Shown here: piece by piece, positions 50,864-58,425 of the stretch
How positions within the stretch are numbered: position 1 is the stretch's first letter
Layout of the letters: every line of letters starts with the position of its first letter
Assembly (NCBI RefSeq): GCF_021401135.1
Contig: NZ_JACBFO010000003.1
Coordinates: 124,001 to 188,000, forward strand
DNA: 64,000 nt
Source of the DNA: Azonexus sp. R2A61
GTDB taxonomy: Bacteria > Pseudomonadota > Gammaproteobacteria > Burkholderiales > Rhodocyclaceae
Direction of reading: 5' to 3'
Notes under the pieces: generated by a model
Database searches by the model: none
The model's input: only the letters and a program-made list of their open reading frames with translations
Told to the model about the DNA's origin: nothing
Program-made: the position numbers and the translations under genes

Positions 50864-51246
50864 TGCCTTGGGAAGCGCACATGGCGCTCGGGGTGGCGGA
50901 CATGGACGCCACCCATCGCGAATTCGTCGAACTGCTCGAAGCATTGCGCGGGGCCGACGACGCGAGTTTTCCCGGACAGTTCGCGCAATTGCGCGAACAT
51001 ACCCGGCTGCATTTCGAGCACGAGGGGCGGCTGATGAAGTCCTGCCGCTTCCCGGCGACCGGCGAGCACAACAGCGAACATCTGCGGGTACTCGGTGAAA
51101 TGGCGCAACTGTCGCGCAGCGTTGCCGCCGGCCGGCTGATGGCTGCGCGCAGCTACGTTGCCGGCCTGCCCGGCTGGTTTTCCACCCATCTGCAAACGAT
51201 GGATGCCGCGCTTGCCGCGCGGCTGAAGGCGACGACCGCCGCCTGA
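50863..51246 (+). CDS. Bacteriohemerythrin
   Basis: 127-residue di-iron oxygen-binding four-helix bundle. Iron ligands are visible: His18 in ATHREFVELL, HTRLHFEHEGRLM (HxxxE), EHNSEHLRVL and WFSTHLQTMDAAL (HxxxxD). Single-domain hemerythrins bind O2 and can deliver or buffer it. Coupled to the orphan gene and apparently under a NifA-controlled promoter, it may protect nitrogenase or feed O2 to respiration; that is inference. Convergent with the MFS gene, with 4 bases between the stops. Confidence 0.88.
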   Translation: MPWEAHMALGVADMDATHREFVELLEALRGADDASFPGQFAQLREHTRLHFEHEGRLMKSCRFPATGEHNSEHLRVLGEMAQLSRSVAAGRLMAARSYVAGLPGWFSTHLQTMDAALAARLKATTAA

Positions 51247-51250
51247 ATCC

Positions 51251-52444
51251 TCAGGCGACGGCGAGGGCGGCGCTTTCCCGGCGCTGCACCGACTTCAGGA
51301 CGAACAGCAGCAGCGTGCCGACGGCCATCACGCCCGCCGCCAGATAAAGTCCCGGTACATAACCGCCGAAATGCGTCGCCAGCCAGCCGGTCAGCGCCGG
51401 CGCGGCAATCTGCGCGACGCCGTAGGAAATCGTCATCTTGCCCATCATCTTGGCCGGCTTGGTCGGGTAGAAGCGCCCGGCCATGGTCAGCACCAGGCTG
51501 ACCATGCCGACGAAGGTGCCGCCGAACAGCAGCGCGCCGAGCAGCGAGGCGATCAACCCGCCGACGACGACCGGCAGCAGGATGCCGACGATCTGCAGCA
51601 GGGAGGCGAGGATCAACGCGTTGATGTCGCCGGTGCGGCGGGCGATCAGGTCCCAGTTGAAACAGGCCGGCGCGGCACCGATGCCGATCGCCAGGAAGAC
51701 GATGTTGCCGAGGCCGGACATGCCCGGCAGCTGGTTGATGATGGCGACGATGAAGGTGGCGCTGACTACGAAGCCGACGCCGGCGCAGAAATAGGTGGCC
51801 ATGAACAGGCGCAGGAACAGCGCGGACGGCGGGTTGTCCTCCAGTTTCTGGCCGGTCTTGCTGACCGTGCTGCTGTCCGGCGCCGGCAGCCAGCGCAAGG
51901 CGATCACTGCCAGCAGGCAGCCGATGCCGCTGAGCGCGAACCATTGTTCGCGCCAATCCAGAAAATGGCGCATGACTTCGGCGGCCAGCGCGCAGCCGGC
52001 AATGCCCAGGCCGATACCGGCGAAATGGATGCCCAGTTCGGCGCGGTGTTCGTGGCGGATCAGCCAGTTGAGGATCAGCCCGGTACCAAGCAGCATCGCC
52101 GCAGCGCTGCTCAGGCCGGCGACGAAACGCGAGATCGCCCAGAGCGCGAAGCTGTCGCTCAGCCCCATCAGCACGGTACTGGCCACGGCAACCAGCATGC
52201 CGATGCGGAACAGGCGGTCCTTGATCGTCAGGTCGCTGATCGATGCGGCGAGCAGCGCGCCGGACAGGTAGCCGCCATAGTTGATCGCCGCCAGCCAGCC
52301 GGCTTCGGCAATGCCCAGACCGGCCTGTTGCTGCATCAGCGGCAGCAGCGGGGTATAGGCGAAACGGGCAATGCCCAGGGCCAGTACCAGGCTGCAGATA
52401 CCGGCCCCCATCACCTTCAGACGCGCTTTTTGTTCGGGGTTCAT
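51251..52444 (-). CDS. MFS transporter (YbfB/CynX-like)
   Basis: 397 residues with 12 predicted membrane helices. It starts MNPEQKARLKVMGAGICSLV and shows GIARFAYTPLLPLMQQQAGL, the YbfB-family signature, and GWLAAINYGGYLSGALLAAS. The C-terminal tail is short and basic. Substrate unknown. It is divergent from a LysR gene with a 103-base AT-rich gap, a typical regulator-target pair. ATG 52444 fits the family start; the frame is open further upstream without family similarity. Confidence 0.85.
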   Translation of the reverse strand: MNPEQKARLKVMGAGICSLVLALGIARFAYTPLLPLMQQQAGLGIAEAGWLAAINYGGYLSGALLAASISDLTIKDRLFRIGMLVAVASTVLMGLSDSFALWAISRFVAGLSSAAAMLLGTGLILNWLIRHEHRAELGIHFAGIGLGIAGCALAAEVMRHFLDWREQWFALSGIGCLLAVIALRWLPAPDSSTVSKTGQKLEDNPPSALFLRLFMATYFCAGVGFVVSATFIVAIINQLPGMSGLGNIVFLAIGIGAAPACFNWDLIARRTGDINALILASLLQIVGILLPVVVGGLIASLLGALLFGGTFVGMVSLVLTMAGRFYPTKPAKMMGKMTISYGVAQIAAPALTGWLATHFGGYVPGLYLAAGVMAVGTLLLFVLKSVQRRESAALAVA

Positions 52445-52547
52445 CGCTTGTTGTCCTTGTTTTGAGTCGATGGGGAGAAGATAAACGGCGATTAATATCT
52501 GTACAATTGATTTATCAAGAATGAAATATTCTTTTTTGGAGAATGGT

Positions 52548-53399
52548 ATGGAACTGCTCGCGCTGAAGACTTTCCAGGCCGTCGTCGAGGAAGGCGGCGT
52601 GCTGGCCGCCTCGCGTCGCCTGAATACCGTGCAGTCGAACGTCACCGGCCGGATCCGCAAACTGGAAGAGGAACTGGGCACCGAACTGTTCATCCGCAAG
52701 GGACGCGGTCTGGAGCTGGCGCCATCGGGGCGGGTGTTGCTCGATTACACGCGGCGCATGCTGATGCTCGAGCGGCAGACCGCCAGCGCCGTCCGGCTGG
52801 CCGGCGAGAATGCCGGCGAGTTGCGAATCGGGGCGATGGAGACCTTTGCCGCACTGCACCTGCCGGCCGCGCTGAAGGTGATGCGGACGACGCATCCCGG
52901 GCTGGAATTGCGCGTCTATACCGATACCAGCCTGACGCTGGCGGACAAGGTCCTGCATCACAAGCTCGACTGCGCCTTCGTCGCCGGGCCGGTGGCGCAT
53001 CCGGCGCTGAGTTTCGCCCAGACGGCGGTCGAGGAACTGGTCCAGGTCCATGCGGCCGATGCCGATCCCGCGCTGCTGCCGTTGATCCTGTTCCGCGAGG
53101 GGTGCGCCTACCGGACGCGGGCGCTGGCCTGGCAGCGGACCCAGGGATTCACCGCCGGCGAGGCCATGGAGTTCGGTACGCTGGAGGGCATTCTCGGTTG
53201 CGTGGCAGTCGGTCTGGGCTGGACCTTGATGCCCCGACGCAGCGTCGAACAGTCCCTGCATCTGCCGGATCTGGTGATCGAGACCTTGCCGCCGGAAATC
53301 GCGCAGGTGCCGACCGGCATGATCGTGCACCGCGACGCCCCGGTGCTGCCGGCGCTGGAAACCCTCAGAACTGCCCTGATCGGGCAGTTTGTCCGCTGA
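52548..53399 (+). CDS. LysR-family regulator divergent from the MFS gene
   Basis: 283 residues. The HTH is MELLALKTFQAVVEEGGVLA with RRLNTVQSNVTGRIRKLEEE. The substrate-binding-like domain (GELRIGAMETFAALHLPAAL) follows, with CVAVGLGWTLMPRRSVE. Start at ATG 52548, since GGAG lies 6 bases before it; an earlier in-frame ATG (52521) overlaps the promoter gap. It likely controls the divergent MFS transporter. Confidence 0.87.
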   Translation: MELLALKTFQAVVEEGGVLAASRRLNTVQSNVTGRIRKLEEELGTELFIRKGRGLELAPSGRVLLDYTRRMLMLERQTASAVRLAGENAGELRIGAMETFAALHLPAALKVMRTTHPGLELRVYTDTSLTLADKVLHHKLDCAFVAGPVAHPALSFAQTAVEELVQVHAADADPALLPLILFREGCAYRTRALAWQRTQGFTAGEAMEFGTLEGILGCVAVGLGWTLMPRRSVEQSLHLPDLVIETLPPEIAQVPTGMIVHRDAPVLPALETLRTALIGQFVR

Positions 53400-54086
53400 T
53401 CACATGCCCAGCGACTTGAGCAGGTCCTCGTGGTCGTCGCCAGCCGCCGGGGCCGGTTTGGCCACGCCCGACGGGCTGCCGGCCTGGGCGATCAGTTCGT
53501 CGGGATCGGGCACTTCGTTGGGTTCGAAATCGTAGAGCTTGATGAATTCGGTACGGTCGGTCGCCAGTTCCAGATAGAAAATGTTGTTGCGACCGGTGTA
53601 GAACGTGACGCGGCGCGCTTCCGGATGGTCGAGATGGGTGTCCACGCTGAGGATGACCTGCTTGTTCAAGGCCAGCATCTTCGGCTGGTTCTGGGTGATG
53701 TGCGTCTGCAGTTCGCGGCCGACCTTGCCGGTGAAGTCGCCGACGATCTGGTTCATCAATTCGCCCATGACGTTGGCGACCTCGTCCGAGGTATGGCTGG
53801 TGGCCAGTTCCTCGCGGGCCATGCCCATGTTCAGCAGGTAGTCGGCGTACAGTTCCATCGCCGCCTGGGCCGAGAAATTGATCACCACCAACCCGGAGAA
53901 TCCGCCATCGAACAGCACGAAGCAGCCGATATCCGGCTTCAGGCAGGTCTTGGTGATGCGCTGGACCATGCCGGAGTAGCGGATTTCGCTGTGCGTCGCG
54001 AAGTTGAGAACCTTGGTCACCGATTCGCACAGACCGCGCAGCAGGTCTTCCGTGCCGAAAACGGCGGGATGGGTGGGAGGATTCAT
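53400..54086 (-). CDS. DUF3334/CheX-like protein
   Basis: 228 residues matching the DUF3334 family. The central part (EVANVMGELMNQIVGDFTGK VGRELQTHI) resembles the CheX/CheC fold helix with an E-x-x-N motif (E..MGELMNQ), as in CheY-phosphate phosphatases. The N-terminal IRYSGMVQRITKTCLKPDIG and GCFVLFDGGFSGLVVINFS form strands. It sits after draG on the same strand with a 79-base gap, so it could be the last gene of the nifB operon, or independent. The ATG at 54086 follows CCGGAG. The function is not known for this family. Confidence 0.72.
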   Translation of the reverse strand: MNPPTHPAVFGTEDLLRGLCESVTKVLNFATHSEIRYSGMVQRITKTCLKPDIGCFVLFDGGFSGLVVINFSAQAAMELYADYLLNMGMAREELATSHTSDEVANVMGELMNQIVGDFTGKVGRELQTHITQNQPKMLALNKQVILSVDTHLDHPEARRVTFYTGRNNIFYLELATDRTEFIKLYDFEPNEVPDPDELIAQAGSPSGVAKPAPAAGDDHEDLLKSLGM

Positions 54087-54165
54087 GAACGGGCACTCCG
54101 GCAGGGCAATGATGGCCGTATGTATAGCACAGCTTTTCGCCGGATGACCGGACGGTGACAGGGTT

Positions 54166-55110
54166 TCAGCACGAACCCGAGAGTTGCAGCAGGGCTTCGG
54201 CCTGCTTTTCGCAGCGCGCGCGGGTCGTCTCGTCGAGGTTGCGCAGCCAGCGCTTCGGGATGTCGGCCAGGCCGTAACGGGCGCCGGCCAGCATGCCGGC
54301 GATGGCGCCGGTGGTGTCGGCGTCGCCACCGCGGTTGACCACATCGATCAGGCAGTCCTCGAAACACTCGGTGGCGAACAGCGACTGGAATACCGCCTGG
54401 ATCGTGTCGACGATGTAGCCGGAAGGGTTTTCCACCGGCTTGCGGTCCCAGGTGAAGACCGGAAAATCGCCGACCAGGCGGCCGGCGCGTTCGCGTTCGA
54501 CGGTCAACGCATCGCCGCCGAGCAGGAAGTCCTGCACCATGAAGACCAGCGTTTCGCAGGCAGCGTCGGATACCGTGTTGTGGTGCGTCACGTGTGCCTG
54601 TGCGCGGCAGGCGGAAATCACCGTTTCCGGCGGTTGACCGCAGGTGGCCAGTGCCACCGGCAGGATGCGCATCGCGGCGCCGTTGCCGGCATCGTGTTCG
54701 GAGGCCGGCGCCTGCGGATCGCCGCTGCGTCGGAAGGCGATCAGGTTGCGCCGTACGGTGTTGCCGATGTCGACCGGTTTGCCGCGCATCCAGGCGTCGA
54801 AGGCGTGGGCGGCGGCCAGCGCATCGACGCGGCCGACACCGAGAATGGCGTCGCCGAGCGCCAGCGACATCGTCGTGTCATCGGTGACCTGGCCGGCTTT
54901 CAGACGCAGCCAGCCGCCGCCGCGGATTTCGTCATGGACGCCGTACTGGGTGCGGATTTCCTGCGGTGTCATGAATTCGACGGTGGCGCCGAGCGCGTCG
55001 CCGATGGCCAGTCCGAGGTAGGCGGCCAGCGCACGCTCGACCCGCGGCGGGCGTGCCGCCCGGCGCCGGACCGGCGCATTGCGGGCGATCAGTTCTCCGG
55101 TCCAAAACAT
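54166..55110 (-). CDS. draG: ADP-ribosyl-dinitrogen-reductase hydrolase DraG
   Basis: Removes ADP-ribose from NifH and restores activity. 314 residues of the ADP-ribosylglycohydrolase fold. Metal-binding motifs are GLAIGDALGATVEFM, GQVTDDTTMSLALGDAIL and NRGGDADTTGAIAGMLAGAR, with the DD and GGDADT acidic residues present. It starts at ATG 55110, overlapping nifQ by 22 bases, so it is at the end of the nifB-fdx-nifO-FDP-fdx-fdx-nifQ run. It is encoded apart from draT, unlike the draTG operons of Rhodospirillum and Azospirillum. Confidence 0.92.
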   Translation of the reverse strand: MFWTGELIARNAPVRRRAARPPRVERALAAYLGLAIGDALGATVEFMTPQEIRTQYGVHDEIRGGGWLRLKAGQVTDDTTMSLALGDAILGVGRVDALAAAHAFDAWMRGKPVDIGNTVRRNLIAFRRSGDPQAPASEHDAGNGAAMRILPVALATCGQPPETVISACRAQAHVTHHNTVSDAACETLVFMVQDFLLGGDALTVERERAGRLVGDFPVFTWDRKPVENPSGYIVDTIQAVFQSLFATECFEDCLIDVVNRGGDADTTGAIAGMLAGARYGLADIPKRWLRNLDETTRARCEKQAEALLQLSGSC

Positions 55111-55661
55111 TTGGCGTGATCGGCGCAGACGCCGCAAGAGGGGGCGGGGCAGACGTAGATGCCTTCGCGGGCGCAGAACTGGCGATAGAGGAATTTCTTC
55201 CACTTCATGTCGCCGGTGTTGGCGCGGGCCAGGGCGGGAAAGTTGATCCACATCAGGCGGGAGAGTTCGTCGCGTCCGTTCAGGCCGAGATCCTGCCACA
55301 GATGGTCCTTGCCGGCGCAGGCGGCGACCAGGATGTCGATCATCCATGTCTCGCTGGCGAACTCGTGGGCGCGGTGGTCGGTGAGCAGGCGTTGCAATTC
55401 TTCGCTTTCCGGCAGGTCGACCGCAGCCGTCGGCGCGAAGTCCGGCAGGCAGCCCGGAAACAGGTGGTGCATCAGTTCGGTGTGGCGCTGCTCGCCCAGC
55501 CCGAGATGCGCCGGCAGGCAGCCGTAGCCGGCGGCCTGGCCGGCGATCAGGCTGGCCAGCAGGGGACGGTTCGGATCGCGTGCCGCCGCACCGGCCGCTG
55601 GCGCGGCCAGCAGCTCGGTTTGCAGCAGCATGCGGTAGGGCAGGCGATCCGGACCGTTCAT
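55089..55661 (-). CDS. nifQ: NifQ molybdenum-donor protein
   Basis: 190 residues. The C-terminal Cys motif CPAPSCGVCADHAKC (C-x4-C-x2-C-x5-C) is the NifQ signature that binds a Mo-Fe-S cluster. The preceding NTGDMKWKKFLYRQFCAREG and HLGLGEQRHTELMHHLFPG are also typical. It supplies molybdenum to the NifEN scaffold. The ATG follows closely after a [2Fe-2S] ferredoxin gene, with 7 bases between them. Its end overlaps draG. Confidence 0.92.
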   Translation of the reverse strand: MNGPDRLPYRMLLQTELLAAPAAGAAARDPNRPLLASLIAGQAAGYGCLPAHLGLGEQRHTELMHHLFPGCLPDFAPTAAVDLPESEELQRLLTDHRAHEFASETWMIDILVAACAGKDHLWQDLGLNGRDELSRLMWINFPALARANTGDMKWKKFLYRQFCAREGIYVCPAPSCGVCADHAKCFGPEN

Positions 55662-55668
55662 GTCGCGC

Positions 55669-56031
55669 TTACTTGCTGGGGTACTCGACCAGGATGTCCT
55701 CGTCGCGGACGATCATCTGGCAGGCCAGGCGCCATTGGGTCGGCGGAATGTCGTCGACGTACATCTGCTCGACCTCGGCCTTGGTGATGTGGCCGAGCTC
55801 GAGCAGCGCCGCGACTTCGCGCGGGTTGAGCGGGCCACCCATCGGACGGCGCTTGCCATCGACCGACGAGACCTTGACCAGACAGGTGCCGCAGTTGCCT
55901 TCCTGGCAACCGAAATCGATCGGGATGTGATGTTCCTTGGCCAGCGACAGGATGGTCTGGGTGTGGCTGCCAGCCACGGCGTAGACCGTCTTGTCCTTGT
56001 GCATCGGGCTGCTGAAAGTGATGAGAGCCAT
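55669..56031 (-). CDS. [2Fe-2S] ferredoxin
   Basis: 120 residues, plant-type fold: ligands in FGCQEGNCGTCLVKV (C-x4-C-x2-C) and WRLACQMIVRDEDILVEY (fourth Cys). Between them is an insertion of about 45 residues (GKRRPMGGPLNPREVAALLE ...), longer than in a simple FdxA/PetF type. Member of the nifB operon. Probable electron carrier for nitrogenase or cofactor synthesis. Confidence 0.87.
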   Translation of the reverse strand: MALITFSSPMHKDKTVYAVAGSHTQTILSLAKEHHIPIDFGCQEGNCGTCLVKVSSVDGKRRPMGGPLNPREVAALLELGHITKAEVEQMYVDDIPPTQWRLACQMIVRDEDILVEYPSK

Positions 56032-56121
56032 TGCTTGTATCTCCGTTGTTTGAGCGGTGGTTTCGAGTTTCTCTGTTGTGGCCGGGCGTTCCGTGCTTTT
56101 AATCTTGTCCTGGGTTGCCCG

Positions 56122-56409
56122 TCAGGCGGGCTTGACGACGATTTCGCCGCCGATGATCTGGGCCTGGCAGGCCAGGCGATGATTGCGTGGCGCCATGTTG
56201 TCCTTGAGCACCTGGTCTTCCAGGATGCTCGGCGGGGCGAGGTTTTCGCCGCCGGAGACGATCTTGGTCAGGCAGGTGCAGCATTCGCCTTCGCGGCAGC
56301 CGTAGGTGATGCCGGCGCCGACCTTTTCCGAAACCTCGATCAGCCGGGTGCCGGCCGGTACGGTGACCGATACGCCGATATCCTCGAAAGTGACTTTTGC
56401 CTTGGGCAT
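56122..56409 (-). CDS. [2Fe-2S] ferredoxin
   Basis: 95 residues: MPKAKVTFEDIGVSVTVPAG, cluster ligands YGCREGECCTCLTKI (C-x4-C-x2-C with one extra Cys), fourth ligand in HRLACQAQIIGGEIVV. Resembles FdxD/FesI-type ferredoxins of diazotrophs. It lies between the flavodiiron protein and a second [2Fe-2S] ferredoxin, in the nifB operon. Confidence 0.87.
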   Translation of the reverse strand: MPKAKVTFEDIGVSVTVPAGTRLIEVSEKVGAGITYGCREGECCTCLTKIVSGGENLAPPSILEDQVLKDNMAPRNHRLACQAQIIGGEIVVKPA

Positions 56410-56427
56410 GTTGTTTTCTCCCTGTGG

Positions 56428-57699
56428 TTAAGCAAGCGAAGCCATATCGACTTCGCGATGTTCGACCCGGCCGGTCAGGTGACGGGCCAGCTTGTCGCCG
56501 AGTTCGCGGCAGGCGTCGAGTTCGCCAGCGTCCGGCACCAGCTTGATGCGCAGTCCTTCGACCGGCACGCGCAGCTTCAGGCCGCGCAGGCGATCCTCGA
56601 TCAGCCGCACCGCTTCGCCGCTCCAGCCGTAGGATCCGAAGGCGGCACCGAGCTTGCCCTTGACGTTGACGGTGGTCAGCGACGAGAGCACGTCCCACAC
56701 CGGCTTGACCGCGTCGGCGTTGATCGTCGGGCTGCCGAAGGCCAGCCCGTCGGCTTCCTCGATCAGGTCGGTGAACACGCCCGACTCGCCGCCTTCGAGG
56801 TCATACAGCGAAACGCGCACGCCGCCGATCTGTTCGGCACCGGCGGCCAGCGCTTCGGCCATCCGGCGGGTGTTGCCGTAGGCCGAGATGTAGAAGACGA
56901 CCAGTGTCTTCTCGTTGCGTGCCTCGTTGAACAGCCGCGGCGTCGCCAGTTCGCGGTAGCGATGCACGTAGTCGCGCGGCTGGTGGCGCAGGATCGGGCC
57001 GTGTGCCGGGGCGATCATCGCCAGTTCGTTCGGTTCGATCAGCGCGATGGCGTCGAGCACGTACTCGCGGAACGGCCGCATGATGTGCGCGTAGTAATAC
57101 TCGAACGAGAAACGGAAATCGCCGACCTGGTCGTTGAACAGTCGCGCATCGCAGAAATGGCAGCCGAACACGTCGCCGGAGAACAGGATGCCGTCTTCGA
57201 CCAGATAGGTGCATTGCGTGTCCGGCCAATGCAGGTAGGGCGTGTGCAGGAAACGCAGCGTACGGCCGCCGAGGTCGACGGTATCGTCGGTGGTCACCGG
57301 GATGTACTCGGGCGGTGCTTCGCCGGTTGGCTTGAGCAGTGCCTTCAGCATCATCTGTGCGCGGCTCGATAGATAGACCTTGGCCTGCGGCGCGCGCTTG
57401 AGCAGTTCGGGCAGCGCGCCGCTGTGATCGGGCTCGAGGTGGTTGAGCACGATGGTGGTGATCTCGTCGTAGCGGGCGACCGATTCGAGACGCTGGAAGA
57501 AGGTGTCGGCAAAACTTTCCTTGACCGTGTCGATCACCGCGACGCCGGTCTCGCCGCGCACGACGTAGCTGTTGTAGCTGGTGCCGTTGGCGGTCTTCAG
57601 GATGATGTCGAAACTGCGCAGATGCGGGTCCAGGGCGCCCACCCAGTGGACGCCCGGGGCGATTTCAACGGCGCTGTCAGTGAGTGCCGCAGCCGGCAT
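56428..57699 (-). CDS. Flavodiiron protein (FprA/ROO type)
   Basis: 423 residues. The N-terminal metallo-beta-lactamase-like domain has the di-iron ligand motif LNHLEPDHSGALPEL (HxExDH), GDVFGCHFCD and PAHGPILRHQ. The C-terminal flavodoxin domain (TLVVFYISAYGNTRRMAEAL, FGSPTINADAVKPVWDVLSS, AAFGSYGWSGEAVRLI) binds FMN. Such enzymes reduce O2 or NO to water/N2O with electrons from rubredoxin or ferredoxin. In a nif operon with three ferredoxins, O2 protection of nitrogenase is plausible. ATG 57699 fits the conserved IAPGVHWVGALDP start and overlaps nifO by 23 bases; a longer frame lies inside nifO. Confidence 0.88.
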   Translation of the reverse strand: MPAAALTDSAVEIAPGVHWVGALDPHLRSFDIILKTANGTSYNSYVVRGETGVAVIDTVKESFADTFFQRLESVARYDEITTIVLNHLEPDHSGALPELLKRAPQAKVYLSSRAQMMLKALLKPTGEAPPEYIPVTTDDTVDLGGRTLRFLHTPYLHWPDTQCTYLVEDGILFSGDVFGCHFCDARLFNDQVGDFRFSFEYYYAHIMRPFREYVLDAIALIEPNELAMIAPAHGPILRHQPRDYVHRYRELATPRLFNEARNEKTLVVFYISAYGNTRRMAEALAAGAEQIGGVRVSLYDLEGGESGVFTDLIEEADGLAFGSPTINADAVKPVWDVLSSLTTVNVKGKLGAAFGSYGWSGEAVRLIEDRLRGLKLRVPVEGLRIKLVPDAGELDACRELGDKLARHLTGRVEHREVDMASLA

Positions 57700-58147
57700 G
57701 CTCCCCTTCTTCCTCGTGTTCGGCGCTGCCGCATTTGCCGTGACCTTCCGGTCCATGCACGCAGGCCTCGATGTTGCCTTGCGGCAACTCGACGTTTTTC
57801 AGTCCGATCCAGGCGTCGACCGCAGCCGTGTCGAAGCCGACCATCCGCGTCTCGCCGACTTCCATCAGCGGGCGGCGGATCAGCAGCGGGTTCTCCAGCA
57901 GCATGTGCAGCGCGTCCTCGAAGCCGAGGGCTTCGGGAACGATCTCGCCGGCCTTGATCGCCGGCGCGGCGCGGTTGAACCAGTCGGCAACCGGCAGCGG
58001 GCCGAGAAACTGCAGCAGGCGTTCTGCGGTCCACGGTTCGCCCTTGAGGTTTTTCGCCTGGACGGTGTGCCCGGCTGCGGCGAGCAGCGTTTTCTGACGC
58101 AGGTTGCCCTTGCAGCCGGGTTTCTCGTAGAAGGTGACGGTTGCCAT
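57677..58147 (-). CDS. nifO: NifO: ArsC/Spx-like nitrogenase-associated protein
   Basis: 156 residues of the ArsC/Spx thioredoxin-like family: MATVTFYEKPGCKGNLRQKT, with a single Cys where arsenate reductase has its active site, and ENPLLIRRPLMEVGETRMVG. This is the nitrogenase-associated class (NifO). It extends C-terminally into a Cys/His-rich tail (EACVHGPEGHGKCGSAEHEE EGEHAGCGTH), which could bind metal. Its start overlaps the ferredoxin stop by one base, and its end overlaps the flavodiiron gene. Confidence 0.85.
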   Translation of the reverse strand: MATVTFYEKPGCKGNLRQKTLLAAAGHTVQAKNLKGEPWTAERLLQFLGPLPVADWFNRAAPAIKAGEIVPEALGFEDALHMLLENPLLIRRPLMEVGETRMVGFDTAAVDAWIGLKNVELPQGNIEACVHGPEGHGKCGSAEHEEEGEHAGCGTH

Positions 58148-58425
58148 CAGGCCGCCTCGCGCCACAGACCGAATTCCTTCAGCTTTTCGATCGGGATGCC
58201 GGTCAGCGAGCCGGGCGGGTTCAGGAACTCGCCCAGTTCGTTGACGATGGCCATCTCGATCGGACAGATCGCGGCGCACTGGGGATCGGCGTGATCGCCC
58301 AGGCATTCCGTGCATTTCATGTCGTCGATCAGGAAGTGCGGCTTGTCCTGGAAGATCGCGTCGTTCGGGCAGACATCGACGCAGGCCCAGCAATTGACGC
58401 AGGATTCGGTGATCTGGAGTGCCAT
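58147..58425 (-). CDS. fdxN: 2[4Fe-4S] ferredoxin downstream of nifB
   Basis: 92 residues with Cys motifs ESCVNCWACVDVCPN and KCTECLGDHADPQCAAICPI. The second has the 8-residue insertion typical of FdxN-type ferredoxins, known as donors to NifB or nitrogenase. It starts right after the nifB stop with 0 bases between. Confidence 0.88.
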   Translation of the reverse strand: MALQITESCVNCWACVDVCPNDAIFQDKPHFLIDDMKCTECLGDHADPQCAAICPIEMAIVNELGEFLNPPGSLTGIPIEKLKEFGLWREAA

